Source: an uncultured Verrucomicrobiota bacterium
Lineage (GTDB): Bacteria > Verrucomicrobiota > Verrucomicrobiia > Verrucomicrobiales > Verrucomicrobiaceae
Length of the DNA stretch: 64,000 bases
NCBI GenBank assembly: GCA_903838675.1
Contig: CAILZI010000060.1
Coordinates: 1-64,000, forward strand
Reading direction: 5' to 3'
Under the pieces are notes generated by a model. It saw only the letters and a program-made list of their open reading frames with translations. It ran no database searches and had not been told where the DNA came from. The position numbers and the translations under genes are program-made. This document shows, one piece after another, positions 26,055 through 35,611 of the stretch (positions are counted from its first letter, which is position 1; every line of letters starts with the position of its first letter).

Positions 26055-26196
26055 GCCAAACCCGGGGATCAAGATCATCCCACTTCGCCGGATGCAGCGC
26101 TCTCTGGAGGAGAGGGATCGTCCCGATCCCTCACGCGTGCGCATCGCCCAGCGGGTGCGCGCATTTCAAACGCCTCAACGGGTGCCCCTGAATGAT
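26055..26196. repeat. dispersed hairpin repeat, copy 2
   Basis: Second copy of the structured repeat seen at 22707-22849. The 35-base core at 26102-26136 is identical to 22738-22772 and contains the GAGGGATCG/CGATCCCTC stem. The following 35 bases align at roughly 70% by eye with copy 1. A GGGGATCAAGATCATCCC hairpin lies before the core here (26064-26081), whereas in copy 1 the related stem lies after it. The copy sits at the promoter side of a small secreted-protein gene, unlike copy 1, which is between convergent genes. Confidence 0.75.
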
Positions 26197-26309
26197 CCCA
26201 GAGCCCGCCGCTGATGTCTCCGGCATCGCGGCTTGCGGGTTGATTTGTCTTGCGGGAGCGATGGCCGGCATGGCAGGATGAGGGTGGTTGATCGACCCCC
26301 TGAATGGTT

Positions 26310-26759
26310 ATGAATAAACTGAAGCTTTCTCTCTTAGGAATCGCGGCGCTGGGTTGCTACTTTACAGCGGCATCTGCGCCTGCGCCGAAGCTGGACGATG
26401 CGGGGCTGCCGGGATTCATCGGGGCGGTGCCGGTTGCGCTGGCGGACAAGGATGTGTATCCGCGCTGGAGCGTGCTGGGCGAGTGGCGCGTGACGCATCC
26501 GGTGTGGACGGATGTGCTGACGCTGCACGCGGATGGCTCGGTGACCACGCGGGACATGCAGACGACGGCAAAGTGGACGCTGACAGCGGAGGGCGGGACG
26601 CCGCTGCTGGTGCTGCGCTGGGACGAGTATGGCACGGAATCCCTGAGCATGGTGGGGCCCAATCACTTCCGCGGGCAGATCGCGCCGAATTCGATGATGG
26701 ACATGCGGCGTGGGGATGAGAAGGCGGAGGAGAAGGATGCTGGAGAGAAGAAGGAGTGA
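26310..26759 (+). CDS. small secreted protein of unknown function
   Basis: About 149 residues; the ATG at 26304 or 26310 starts a signal peptide (MNKLKLSLLGIAALGCYFTAASA). The mature part resembles a small beta-barrel (WRVTHPVWTDVLTLHADGSV, TTAKWTLTAEGGTPLLVLRW), the pattern of simple lipocalin-like or DUF domains that report a property of an external ligand. The last 20 residues are a charged E/K-rich tail. No family recognised. Located directly after the hairpin-rich intergenic region. Confidence 0.55.
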   Translation: MNKLKLSLLGIAALGCYFTAASAPAPKLDDAGLPGFIGAVPVALADKDVYPRWSVLGEWRVTHPVWTDVLTLHADGSVTTRDMQTTAKWTLTAEGGTPLLVLRWDEYGTESLSMVGPNHFRGQIAPNSMMDMRRGDEKAEEKDAGEKKE

Positions 26760-26974
26760 AGGGGGCGGTGGGCGGGCTCTCGTTCGCTTAAATTACGCGG
26801 CATGGGCATGTCTGGGAGTGACGTGTCTTTCGCTACCGGGACGACAGGCTCAGGGCGTAGAGGCGAAGGAAGCGACCGTGGAGTGCAGCCAGAGCCGGTT
26901 GGACGAAGCACCGCGCAAGGAGTGCCAAATACCAGGCATGAATTGCACTTGTTTGGCTTGGCTCAGCGACTTGA

Positions 26975-27475
26975 TTATTGGGTCAGTTTTTTAAACTCGA
27001 TGTGCTTCTCACGGCCTCCATTAATGGCCGTGTTAATCCACAGGGGCACGCCGGCATTGCGGCACGCGGCTGCCAGCTTAGCGATGTAGCTCCTTTCTGC
27101 TTCAAGCCAGGCTGGGTCGGCAAACCTTTTGGCTTGGAAGTCCGTCATGTGTGCTTTCGAAGCTTCGGCATCTTTCAAATGGGCGAGGGAACCCCAGATA
27201 TAGATCCCTTCCTTCTTTCTCTCCTGTGGCAGCTTGCTGAAATATTGAATTAGTTCTGCTGCGGTATCGCCGAAGGCTTCACTGGCATTCTCGGGGGACA
27301 TTCCCACCCAGCTCATATTGCCATCATCATCTCCCATCACACAGATCAGGCAAAACGGCATAACATCACTCACGCTCTTGGTCACCTTGCTGGCCGGCTT
27401 CGGAGAATCGACAGCATTAGCCAGTGTGAAGGCGGTCAACAAAAGAAGGAGCACCTTGAGTGTGGAATGAATCAT
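26975..27475 (-). CDS. secreted protein of unknown function
   Basis: About 166 residues from the ATG at 27475, giving a signal peptide (MIHSTLKVLLLLLTAFTLANA). The mature part contains MPFCLICVMGDDDGNMSW and a helical C-terminus (PAWLEAERSYIAKLAAACRN) followed by VPLWINTAINGG. No catalytic motif seen. The gene is less G+C-rich to the eye than its neighbours. It stands alone between a short intergenic region and proA, with 117 bases to the latter. Confidence 0.5.
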   Translation of the reverse strand: MIHSTLKVLLLLLTAFTLANAVDSPKPASKVTKSVSDVMPFCLICVMGDDDGNMSWVGMSPENASEAFGDTAAELIQYFSKLPQERKKEGIYIWGSLAHLKDAEASKAHMTDFQAKRFADPAWLEAERSYIAKLAAACRNAGVPLWINTAINGGREKHIEFKKLTQ

Positions 27476-27592
27476 ATCGCTTGTGAGGTTGGTCATTGAG
27501 GCGGCGGACTGAAGACGCGAATAGGTCGTTTTGTCAGCTACGCATAGCTGCAAAGGCTCTTTGGTGAAAGTGAAAGCAAGTAGGCTGAATGC

Positions 27593-28861
27593 CTAACCAC
27601 GCACCTGCCCATTCCCATCCACGAGATACTTGTAGCTGCACAGCTCCGCCAAGCCCATCGGCCCTCGCGCATGCAGCTTGTCGGTGGAAATCCCGATCTC
27701 AGCCCCAAACCCAAACTCACCCCCATCATTGAATCGGGTGCTCGCATTGTGCAGCACCACGGCGCTGTCCACTTCATGCTGGAAGCGCTCCGCAGCGGCA
27801 CGGTCCTTGGTGATGATGCTGTCCGTGTGATGCGAGCCGTAGCGGTTGATATGCGCGATGGCTTCATCCAAACCGCTGACGGTTTTCACCGCGAGAATGA
27901 GGTCGAGATACTCCGTGCTCCAGTCTTCCTCCTTGGCCGGATGGGCCTCCACACCGAGGTGCAGCCTTGCCGTGGCATCCGCATGGATTTCGACCCCGGC
28001 CTCGTAGAGACGCTGACCGATGAGCGGATAAAACGTGGCCGCGAGATCCTCATGCACCAGAATGGTCTCCAGCGCGTTGCAGACCCCGGGCTTCTGGCAC
28101 TTGCTGTTGACGATGATGTTCGCCGCCATGTCGAGATCCGCATCCACATGGACATAGACGTGGCACACACCGTCGTAGTGCTTGATGACGGGCATGCGCG
28201 CAGTTGCCACGACTTTCTCAATCAAGCCTTTGCCGCCGCGTGGGATGATGAGGTCGAGGTACTGATCCATCTGCGCCATGTGCTCCACGCTGGCGCGGTC
28301 GGTGAAGGGGATGAGCTGGATGCTGTCTGGAGGCAGCCCGGCGTGCTCACCACCGGCCTGCAAAGCGGCTGCGAGAGCGCGGTTGCTGTCGATGGCCTCG
28401 CTGCCACCGCGCAGGATGGTGGCATTGCCGGTTTTAAAGCAGAGAGACGCGGCGTCGGTGGTGACGTTCGGGCGTGACTCGAAGATGATTCCGATGACGC
28501 CGATGGGCACGCGGACCTTGCGAATGTGCAGGCCGTTGGGGCGGGTCCAGTCGGTGAGCTTTTCGCCCACGGGATCAGGCAGCAGGGCGACCTCGCGCAC
28601 CGCATCGGCCACGGCCTTCAAACGCTTCGGATCCAGCGTGAGGCGGTCGATCATGGCCTTGCTCAGCCCGTTTTGCTCCGCCCGGGCGAGGTCCAGGGCA
28701 TTCGCGGCCAGGATGGCGTCCTCCCGGGCCATGATCTCGTCGGCCATGGCCACGAGGATCGCGTTTTTCTGTTCGCTGGTCAGTTTGACGAGGGCGTATG
28801 AGGCGGCCCGGGCACGGCGGCCCATGTCGAGGATGGCGGACTTGATTTCGGAATCGGTCAT
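27593..28861 (-). CDS. proA: glutamate-5-semialdehyde dehydrogenase (gamma-glutamyl phosphate reductase)
   Basis: A 422-residue protein from an ATG at 28861. Family motifs: PIGVIGIIFESRPNVT (119-134), TGNATILRGGSEA, and NSKCQKPGVCNALET (252-266) with the catalytic Cys. The C-terminus reads GPMGLAELCSYKYLVDGNGQ, as in other ProA proteins. It catalyses the NADPH-dependent reduction of gamma-glutamyl phosphate to glutamate semialdehyde, the second step of proline synthesis. Length matches the family. proB is not in the window. A frameshifted copy of its last 58 bases lies at 25780-25837. Confidence 0.93.
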   Translation of the reverse strand: MTDSEIKSAILDMGRRARAASYALVKLTSEQKNAILVAMADEIMAREDAILAANALDLARAEQNGLSKAMIDRLTLDPKRLKAVADAVREVALLPDPVGEKLTDWTRPNGLHIRKVRVPIGVIGIIFESRPNVTTDAASLCFKTGNATILRGGSEAIDSNRALAAALQAGGEHAGLPPDSIQLIPFTDRASVEHMAQMDQYLDLIIPRGGKGLIEKVVATARMPVIKHYDGVCHVYVHVDADLDMAANIIVNSKCQKPGVCNALETILVHEDLAATFYPLIGQRLYEAGVEIHADATARLHLGVEAHPAKEEDWSTEYLDLILAVKTVSGLDEAIAHINRYGSHHTDSIITKDRAAAERFQHEVDSAVVLHNASTRFNDGGEFGFGAEIGISTDKLHARGPMGLAELCSYKYLVDGNGQVRG

Positions 28862-28931
28862 TGAAATGGGAGCAACCGGGATGGTTGCACTGCTGTTGAG
28901 GGGAGGCAACCTGGACGGTTGCACGACGGGC

Positions 28932-29855
28932 TTATTTGGAAGGAACGGCTCCTTCAGGGATTTGGACGTCTTTGCCCTGCAGATGGCGTGCATTGAAGGC
29001 ATACATGCGTTCGACCAGCGGGCCGCTCAGGAAGACGAGGCCGCCATCGGTGCCGGTGAGGAGAATGGCGGGGACATGCGCCGCTTTGAGGGCGGTTTCG
29101 AACTCCGTGGCCTGGGAGTAGGGTACAATGGTGTCCTTGTCCCCATGAATGATGAGGAATGGCGCGTCATCCGGGGTGATGTAGGTCACGGGCGAGGCCT
29201 TGCGCCCCTCCTCTCGGCGGTCCTTCAGCGGGCCGCCAATGAGCTTGGCCAGCGCGCCCTTGGGATCGTCAGGGTCAATGATGCTGCCGTTGCCGCCAAA
29301 GGTGAGGAAATCGGACGGGCCGCAGAAGTCCATCACGCAGGTGACGCGGCTGCTCTGGTCCAGATGCTTGCCCAGGTCGCCTTCGAGCTCCTTCACCCCT
29401 CCGCTCACGCCCAGCATGCTGACGAGGTGCCCCCCGGCGGAGATGCCGAAAACGGAGATCTTGTCGGGATCGAGGTTGTATTCCTGCGCATGGGCGCGCA
29501 GCCAGCGGATGGCGGCTTTGCAGTCGAAAATCTGCGCTGGCCATTGGGCCTGGTTGCTGAGGCGGTAGTTGATGCTGGCCCCAGCGTAGGGAGTGCCGCC
29601 TTTGATGAGTCCCACAAGCACATCCGCCTCATCCTTGCTGCCAGCCTCCCAGCCGCCGCCGTGGATGTAGACGACCAGTGGGTGCGGCTTCTCAGACTTC
29701 GCCTCGGGCAGGTACAGATCGAGCATCTGGCGCTGATTGCCTGAGCCCACGTAGTCGAGGTCCCGTAGTGCGCGAAACCCCGCAGGGGGCGGCGAAACTT
29801 TCTGGCATTGGGCCAGAAGCGGGAAGCTGAGGGCTAGGACAAGCAAATAGCGCAT
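28932..29855 (-). CDS. secreted alpha/beta-hydrolase (BD-FAE/HSL-like esterase)
   Basis: About 307 residues from the ATG at 29855. A short hydrophobic leader ends near LLAQCQ, either a signal peptide or a lipobox-like sequence. VVYIHGGGWEAGS (HGGGW at 65-69) is the oxyanion hole, VFGISAGGHLVSM has the nucleophile Ser139, and FLIIHGDKDTIVPY supplies the Asp of the triad. The His lies further C-terminal and is less clear. The HGGG-type fold includes carbohydrate esterases and feruloyl-esterase-like enzymes, a plausible partner of polysaccharide degradation. It ends 70 bases upstream of the proA start, in the same direction. Confidence 0.8.
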   Translation of the reverse strand: MRYLLVLALSFPLLAQCQKVSPPPAGFRALRDLDYVGSGNQRQMLDLYLPEAKSEKPHPLVVYIHGGGWEAGSKDEADVLVGLIKGGTPYAGASINYRLSNQAQWPAQIFDCKAAIRWLRAHAQEYNLDPDKISVFGISAGGHLVSMLGVSGGVKELEGDLGKHLDQSSRVTCVMDFCGPSDFLTFGGNGSIIDPDDPKGALAKLIGGPLKDRREEGRKASPVTYITPDDAPFLIIHGDKDTIVPYSQATEFETALKAAHVPAILLTGTDGGLVFLSGPLVERMYAFNARHLQGKDVQIPEGAVPSK

Positions 29856-29959
29856 GATGCGGAGTCCTTTAGACCGGGGAAACAGCCAAAACAAGGGCTG
29901 TAAAGGGTGGACGAGACAACTGCGTTGCCACCTTGACGCATGCTTAACTAGAACTTACT

Positions 29960-31318
29960 ATGCGCACGATGAAATTCCCCCTTCACGCCCGCCTGCCGGT
30001 ACTTCTGGCATGTGCCGTTTCATTCCTCGCATTGACCTCTTCATCTTCCGCTATCTGGCCGTTCTCTGGCAAGAAGGAAAGAGTTGTCCCTATGGACGGC
30101 GAACGTGAGTCGCAGGAACTCGCCGCCGCCGCCATGCTGGCGCAAGCCCGGCAGGCGGAAAACGCAGGCAAGGTCAGCAAGGCTCAGACCCTGTATCAGA
30201 CGATTGTGAAAAAATACGCCTTCACCCCGAGCGCGGCGGAGGCTTCCTTCCAAAATGCCCTCATCATCCGCCAGAATGGCAAGATGAACGATGCGTTTGA
30301 CGCTCTCCAGAAGTTCATTCTTTCCTACCGTGACAGCCCTCACTTCAGCGAGGCCATCGAGAAGCAATACGAGATCGCCGAAGAGGCAAAAGGCGGCAAA
30401 AAGATGCGGGGCATGCTGTTGATCAGATTGAAGATGAATTCGACGGATGTGATCAAGTTGTACGAGAAGATCATCAAGAATGCACCCTTTGGCAAATATG
30501 CCCCGCTGTCGCAGTTCAGCATCGCCGAAGTTCAGCAGGATTTGAAGGAGAAGGACAAGGCCATCGCCGCCTATCAAAAGGTGGTGGAAAACTACCCCAA
30601 CACCTCCCAGGCCGCTGAAGCCCAGTTCCGCATCGGCTCCATCAGCAACATTGCTGCTCAGCGCAGTGAAGATGCTTCCAACCTCCTGGCCGCTCGTGAC
30701 GCTTTGCGCACTTACATCGCCACCAATCCTGCCGGTGAACGCAAGCAGGAGACCGAGATGATCCTGCATCAGGTCAACACGGCCGAGGCAAATCAATCGC
30801 TCACAGTGGCCAAGTTCTACCAGCGAGTTGGCAAAACCAAGGCGGCGGCCATCTACCTCAATGAGGCGCTTAAATTTGGCTCTCCAGAGGTTTCGGCGCA
30901 GGCGCGCACCATGCTGTCTCAGCTCGCCTCTGCAGATCCTGATGGCGTGGAAGCTGTCAAGAAAGGTCCGGGTCAGGACTACACCGCACTCACTGCAGAG
31001 AACTTGAAGGCACGTGATGATTATGTCGGGCCGCTCGCCCCGGATCTGGCCCGCCTCAGCCAGAAGCCGAAAATGCGTACGGGTGATGAAGGTTTCATGC
31101 CCATTCCTCTGCAGGAGCCGACGCTGCCTCTCCGTCCGGGAGCCACCACGCCTGGGGCAGGTTCGCTGCTGCCACCGGTCCCTGAAACAGAAAAGCCTGC
31201 ATTGCTCCCTGTGCCGCCTAATCCAAATGTGCCTTCAACGTTGCTGCCATCGCCGGGTTCCGGCGCGCCCGTGCCGCCAGTTCCCCCTGTGCCTTCCACG
31301 ACGAAGCCTGCGTCATAA
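29960..31318 (+). CDS. BamD-like tetratricopeptide protein with Pro-rich tail
   Basis: A 452-residue secreted protein. A signal peptide (LPVLLACAVSFLALT) is followed by several tetratricopeptide-type helical hairpins between residues 50 and 320 (LYQTIVKKYAFTPSAAEASF, AIAAYQKVVENYPNTSQAAE), as in BamD/YbgF outer-membrane assembly proteins. The last 80 residues are Pro-rich repeats (VPPVPPVPSTTKPAS). There is no lipobox Cys, so unlike BamD of Proteobacteria it may be periplasmic rather than lipidated. Downstream by 60 bases lies an LptE-like lipoprotein, suggesting an outer-membrane biogenesis unit (inference). Confidence 0.7.
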   Translation: MRTMKFPLHARLPVLLACAVSFLALTSSSSAIWPFSGKKERVVPMDGERESQELAAAAMLAQARQAENAGKVSKAQTLYQTIVKKYAFTPSAAEASFQNALIIRQNGKMNDAFDALQKFILSYRDSPHFSEAIEKQYEIAEEAKGGKKMRGMLLIRLKMNSTDVIKLYEKIIKNAPFGKYAPLSQFSIAEVQQDLKEKDKAIAAYQKVVENYPNTSQAAEAQFRIGSISNIAAQRSEDASNLLAARDALRTYIATNPAGERKQETEMILHQVNTAEANQSLTVAKFYQRVGKTKAAAIYLNEALKFGSPEVSAQARTMLSQLASADPDGVEAVKKGPGQDYTALTAENLKARDDYVGPLAPDLARLSQKPKMRTGDEGFMPIPLQEPTLPLRPGATTPGAGSLLPPVPETEKPALLPVPPNPNVPSTLLPSPGSGAPVPPVPPVPSTTKPAS

Positions 31319-31378
31319 ATTCTTGCGCAGCCATGGCAGCACGCCATGCTCAACAGGGTCACTTCTCAAACTATTTGG

Positions 31379-31888
31379 ATGAAATCGCTTTTTCTTCTGC
31401 TCGCATCTGGCTGCCTACTGCTCTCCGGTTGCGCGGGCTACACCTTGGGCGCTCACAAGCCTGAACACCTGCGCAAAATCACCAAGCTCGCGGTGCCCAC
31501 CTTTGAAAACATGACCCTGGAGCCTCGTCTTGCCTCTCTGGTGACGAACGCCGTCATCAAGCAGCTGCAAAACCACGGCTCATACCAGATCGTCTCCAAA
31601 AGCGAAGCCGAGGCTGTGCTGCAGGGGAAAGTCTCGAACATCGCCCGCACACAGTTTCGTTCCGACCTTAACAACGTCCTGCGCAGCTCGCAGATCATGG
31701 CATCTTTGATCTGTCTGTTTACCATCAAGGACGCTGCCACTGGAAAGTTGCTGCACAACGGCAACGCCTCAGCCGATTCCTACATCATTCTTGAGGCCAA
31801 TTTGCAGCTGTCAGAAACCCAGCTCCTCGAAGACACGGCCCAGCGTCTGGCCTTCAATCTGGCCGATCAGATTTCCGAAGGCTGGTAA
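31379..31888 (+). CDS. LptE-like LPS-assembly lipoprotein
   Basis: About 169 residues from the ATG at 31379. Signal peptide with lipobox LLSGCAG, so a lipoprotein. The mature part begins YTLGAHKPEHLRKITKLAVPTFENMTLEPRL and contains VTNAVIKQLQNHGSYQIV, the strand-helix start of LptE/RlpB-type proteins, which assist LptD in inserting LPS at the outer membrane. The C-terminal region (LQLSETQLLEDTAQRLAFNLADQI) is helical. Located directly after the BamD-like gene and 11 bases before rsmI; the three may be co-transcribed. LptE proteins diverge strongly, so the symbol is withheld. Confidence 0.75.
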   Translation: MKSLFLLLASGCLLLSGCAGYTLGAHKPEHLRKITKLAVPTFENMTLEPRLASLVTNAVIKQLQNHGSYQIVSKSEAEAVLQGKVSNIARTQFRSDLNNVLRSSQIMASLICLFTIKDAATGKLLHNGNASADSYIILEANLQLSETQLLEDTAQRLAFNLADQISEGW

Positions 31889-31899
31889 CCATCCGCACC

Positions 31900-32679
31900 A
31901 TGTCGTCGGAGCCTGAACCAGCCGCAGAACAGTTCGAAGGTGCAGAGGATGCGTTGCTTGAGCCTTTGGCGCCTGCGGGGCGGTTGACTCCGGGGCTGCA
32001 TCTGGTCGCCACGCCCATCGGCAACATGCGCGACATCACCCTGCGCGCCATCGACACCCTGCGTACCGCCGACTTGGTGGCCTGCGAGGACACCCGCCAC
32101 TCCGGCATGCTGCTCAAGCATCATGGCATCAGTGCCCGGCTCATCAGCCTCAATGAGCACAATGAAGCTCATCGCATCCCCCAGCTGCTCGAGCACATGC
32201 GGCAGGGGGGCAGTGTTGCGCTGATCTCGGATGCGGGCATGCCCACGGTTTCTGATCCCGGGCAGCGGCTCGTTGGGGCCATGGTCGGGGCGGGTCTGCA
32301 TGTGGAGGGCATCCCCGGTCCCAGCGCCGTCATTACGGCACTGGCGGCTTCAGGTCTGCCCACCACCCCCTTTTATTTTGGCGGTTTTCTCCCCCACAAA
32401 AAAGGGGCGCGCACCACTGTGCTGACTGCCGCCTTGCAGCGTGACTGCACCAGCATTTTCTTTGAAAGTCCCTACCGTCTTGTCGATACCCTGGCGATCC
32501 TCGCAGAGGCCGCGCCGGAGCATCGGGTGGTCGTCGCGCGGGAGTTGACGAAAAAGTTTGAGGAATTCAAACGTGGCCCGGCAAGCATCCTGCTATCTTA
32601 TTACCAAACCAAGACGCCAAAAGGGGAAATCACCCTCCTCATCGCGCCGGTCGATCCCCCCAAGTGGTTGACCTGGTAA
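31900..32679 (+). CDS. rsmI: 16S rRNA (cytidine(1402)-2'-O)-methyltransferase
   Basis: A 259-residue protein of the tetrapyrrole-methylase-like fold. VATPIGNMRDITLRAIDTL and ADLVACEDTRHSGMLLKHHGI (about residues 36-80) are the SAM and RNA site motifs of RsmI. VALISDAGMPTVSDPGQRL and GIPGPSAVITALAASGLPT follow in the order of the family. It uses SAM to 2'-O-methylate C1402 in the decoding region of 16S rRNA. An N-terminal extension of about 30 residues precedes the usual start and looks disordered. It lies 11 bases after the LptE-like gene and 24 bases before glgP. Confidence 0.92.
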   Translation: MSSEPEPAAEQFEGAEDALLEPLAPAGRLTPGLHLVATPIGNMRDITLRAIDTLRTADLVACEDTRHSGMLLKHHGISARLISLNEHNEAHRIPQLLEHMRQGGSVALISDAGMPTVSDPGQRLVGAMVGAGLHVEGIPGPSAVITALAASGLPTTPFYFGGFLPHKKGARTTVLTAALQRDCTSIFFESPYRLVDTLAILAEAAPEHRVVVARELTKKFEEFKRGPASILLSYYQTKTPKGEITLLIAPVDPPKWLTW

Positions 32680-32703
32680 TTCATTCACAACACAGCCTAC
32701 CCC

Positions 32704-35163
32704 ATGGAAGCCCTCGCCAACTGCGCCGTCCTCAATACCACCGACAGTCTCAAGCTATCGATCACCAACCATCTGCGTTTTACCTTGGGGGCCTACATTG
32801 AAACCGCCAGTGAAAATGACTGGTACGTCGCCACCTCGCTCGCGGTCCGGGATCGCGTCATGGAGAAGGCCACGCAGTCGCGCCGGCAGCATCGCTCTCA
32901 GGGCGTGCGGCGCGTGCACTACCTCTCGCTCGAATACCTCATGGGGCGGCTCCTTGAAAACAATCTGCGGAATGCCGGCATCTACGATGCCACCAAAGAG
33001 GCGCTCTCAGAAATGGGCAAAGATCTCGATGCCCTGGTGCAAAAGGAGCCCGACATGGGCCTCGGCAATGGCGGCCTTGGTCGTCTCGCCGCCTGTTTCA
33101 TGGATTCGCTCAGCACCATGGATCTGCCTGCCATCGGTTATGGTATTCATTACGAGTTTGGTTTGTTCCGCCAGGAGTTCGTCAACGGCAAACAGGTCGA
33201 GCATCCAGACGCCTGGATGCGTGACGGCAGCCCTTGGAAGATCGCGCGTCCCTCCTATCGCCAGGCAGTCAAGCTCTACGGTCAGGTCATCCAGAAATTC
33301 GACGAGTTCGGCCGCCCACACTTCGAGTGGATCGACACCAAATGCCTGCTTGGCCTCCCATGGGACATCCCCATTGTCGGTTATGACAGCAACACGGTGA
33401 ACGTGTTGCGTCTCTGGCAGGCACAGGCGGATGAAGATTTTAACTTCAAGGTCTTCAACGAAGGCAGCTACATCGAGGCGCTGCGTGAAAAAGCCATCGC
33501 CGAAACAGTCTCCAAAGTTCTCTACCCCAACGACGCCACCGAAAGCGGCAAGGAGTTGCGCCTCGTGCAGCAGTACTTCTTTGTCGCCTGCTCCCTCGCC
33601 GACATCGTGCGTCGGTTCAAAGGTGGCTACGATCTCCCTTGGAGCGAGTTTCCTGCGAAGGCTGCCGTTCAGCTCAACGACACGCATCCCGCCGTCGCCA
33701 TTCCCGAGCTCATGCGCATCCTCGTGGATGATGAGAAGCTCGAATGGAGCCAGGCCTGGGACATCTGCCAGAAAACTTTTTCTTATACCAACCACACGCT
33801 GCTTCCCGAAGCTCTGGAGACCTGGAGTGCGGCCTTGTTTGAGCGTGTGCTGCCACGCCACCTCCAGATCATTTATGAAATCAACCAGCGCTTCATGGAT
33901 GTGGTCGAGGCCCGCTGGCCTGGAGACGGCGAGAAGAAGCGTGTGCTTTCCCTCATCGAAGAGAGTGGCGGCAAAAAGGTGCGCATGGCGCATATGTCCG
34001 TGCTCGGCAGCCATGCCACCAACGGTGTGGCCGCGCTGCACACACGCCTGCTGTGCGAGCGCCTCTTCCCCGAGTTCTTTGAGCTCTACCCTGAACGCTT
34101 CCTCAATCTCACCAACGGCGTCACCTTCCGCCGCTGGCTCGACGTCTGCAATCCTGAGCTCTCCTCCCTCATCACCGAATCCATTGGTGCCGGCTGGTTG
34201 AAGGACTCCACCAAGCTCATCGCGCTCGACAAGTTTGCCGACGACGCCTCGTTCAAGGAAAAGTTCCAGTCCATCAAGCGCGGTCACAAGGTCCGTCTTG
34301 CCAAGATCATTCAAGACACCTGCGGCGTCAGCGTCAGCCCGGATGCCTTGTTCGATGTCCAGATCAAGCGTCTCCACGAGTACAAGCGCCAGCACCTCAA
34401 CCTGCTGCACATCGTCACGCTCTATCGCAAGATCATCGCCGACCCTAATTTCGACATGGCCCCCCGTGTCTTCATCTTCGGTGCCAAGGCCGCACCTGGC
34501 TATTACCTCGCCAAGAACATCATCCACGCCATCAACGCCCTCGCCGCCAAGGTCAATCATGACCCGCGCGTGAATGGCAAGCTCAAGGTCATCTACATCC
34601 CGAACTACGGCGTCTCCATCGCCGAGCGCATCATACCAGCGGCTGATCTTTCCGAGCAGATCTCCACCGCAGGCAAGGAAGCCTCCGGCACCGGCAACAT
34701 GAAGCTCGCCCTCAATGGCGCGCTCACCATCGGCACGCTCGATGGCGCGAATGTGGAAATCCTCGAAGAAGTCGGCCCGGACAACATCTTCATCTTCGGC
34801 CTCACCGTCGAAGAAGTCACCGAGCTCTACGCCAAAGGCTACAATCCCTGGGACTTCTACCACGCCAGCGAAGACCTCCGCCTCAGCATCGACTGGCTGG
34901 CCTCCGACTACTTCACCGGCAACCAGGACGAATTCAAACCCCTGCGCGACAGCCTCCTCTCCCACGGCGATCCCTTCCTCGTCATGGCCGACTACGACAA
35001 ATACGCCGCCAGCCAGGCCGAAGTGGACAAGGCCTACCGCGACCAGCCCCGCTGGCAGAAGATGGCCATCCACAACACCGCCCGCATGGGCAAGTTCAGC
35101 AGCGACCGCACGATCTTGGAATACGCCAAGAACGTCTGGAACCTGCCGCAGATCGGCGTCTGA
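32704..35163 (+). CDS. glgP: glycogen/starch/alpha-glucan phosphorylase
   Basis: An 819-residue protein, the usual GT35 length. N-terminal [37 protein letters not shown], and [16 protein letters not shown] match the conserved GT35 core. The C-terminal [23 protein letters not shown] holds the PLP-binding Lys667. It releases glucose-1-phosphate from storage glucan using phosphate. No glycogen synthase or branching gene is nearby, so the gene is probably expressed alone; the 24-base spacing to rsmI leaves co-transcription open. The long antisense frame across it is a codon-bias shadow and not a gene. Confidence 0.95.
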   Translation: MEALANCAVLNTTDSLKLSITNHLRFTLGAYIETASENDWYVATSLAVRDRVMEKATQSRRQHRSQGVRRVHYLSLEYLMGRLLENNLRNAGIYDATKEALSEMGKDLDALVQKEPDMGLGNGGLGRLAACFMDSLSTMDLPAIGYGIHYEFGLFRQEFVNGKQVEHPDAWMRDGSPWKIARPSYRQAVKLYGQVIQKFDEFGRPHFEWIDTKCLLGLPWDIPIVGYDSNTVNVLRLWQAQADEDFNFKVFNEGSYIEALREKAIAETVSKVLYPNDATESGKELRLVQQYFFVACSLADIVRRFKGGYDLPWSEFPAKAAVQLNDTHPAVAIPELMRILVDDEKLEWSQAWDICQKTFSYTNHTLLPEALETWSAALFERVLPRHLQIIYEINQRFMDVVEARWPGDGEKKRVLSLIEESGGKKVRMAHMSVLGSHATNGVAALHTRLLCERLFPEFFELYPERFLNLTNGVTFRRWLDVCNPELSSLITESIGAGWLKDSTKLIALDKFADDASFKEKFQSIKRGHKVRLAKIIQDTCGVSVSPDALFDVQIKRLHEYKRQHLNLLHIVTLYRKIIADPNFDMAPRVFIFGAKAAPGYYLAKNIIHAINALAAKVNHDPRVNGKLKVIYIPNYGVSIAERIIPAADLSEQISTAGKEASGTGNMKLALNGALTIGTLDGANVEILEEVGPDNIFIFGLTVEEVTELYAKGYNPWDFYHASEDLRLSIDWLASDYFTGNQDEFKPLRDSLLSHGDPFLVMADYDKYAASQAEVDKAYRDQPRWQKMAIHNTARMGKFSSDRTILEYAKNVWNLPQIGV

Positions 35164-35611
35164 TGCCGCTGCGGATTGAGCCGTGAATTGACAGCGTGAC
35201 GGGCGGGGCTGGTGCCTCGCTCCGTTTACGCTGTATATGGTATAGCATTTTCCAAAACGGATTTCCGGAAAGCGTCGAATGTCTAGCGCAGGTAGGGCTG
35301 GCTGTCCTCAGCCAGCCGCCGTCGAAGCCCATGGTTTTCGAGCAAGATACAGCCTGCTAAGTGGCAATGAGTTATGTAAACCGCTTTAAACGCTGCTGGT
35401 GGGCGTGGGGTGTAGCGAAGTCTTGGATTTGCTTCCCGGCATTGCTGGCAATAACCTAGGGCGGCCTTGGCAAGGCTCGGCGGCCCTGGGCAACATTGTG
35501 CCACCCCTTCAGGGCTCAAGAAGCCAGAGCAAGTAAGGCTGCAAACGCTCGAATCCACGTCCTAATTGAGTGCCATTATTGCCTAGCATCTTATTCCTGT
35601 AGTAGGAGGCG
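35164..35611. other. intergenic region with hairpin repeat
   Basis: About 450 bases between glgP and an orphan minus-strand gene. A perfect hairpin GGCTGGCTG TCCT CAGCCAGCC lies at 35296-35317. Further along, GGGCGGCC and GGCGGCCC segments near 35460-35490 form an imperfect inverted repeat. The minus-strand frame 35283-35558 has a low-complexity look, no good start and no family match, so I treat it as non-coding. The strand context suggests a glgP terminator plus a dispersed repeat. Confidence 0.55.

Larger units (their letters stand above)
25589..26309. other. 721-base intergenic region rich in inverted repeats
   Basis: Between the divergent L,D-transpeptidase gene and a small secreted protein gene. 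It holds a relic of the proA 3' end (25780-25837), an inverted repeat (25901-25947), the perfect 54-base palindrome (25954-26007), a further perfect stem (26004-26030) and the second copy of the hairpin repeat (26055-26196). No protein frame here is convincing. A promoter for each flanking gene must also lie here. Details are in the separate entries. Confidence 0.7.

Noticed and set aside
28278..29744. A 488-residue plus-strand frame over proA and the hydrolase gene
   Set aside because: It crosses two well-supported minus-strand genes and has no conserved motif.
33007..35073. A 688-residue open frame on the minus strand across glgP
   Set aside because: It lies antisense and entirely inside glgP, whose family motifs are unambiguous. 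G+C-rich coding DNA often leaves such antisense frames open. Its translation shows no motif.
35283..35558. A 91-residue minus-strand frame downstream of glgP
   Set aside because: Unusual Cys/Pro-rich composition without a known family; it runs through hairpin sequences, so more likely a repeat than a gene.
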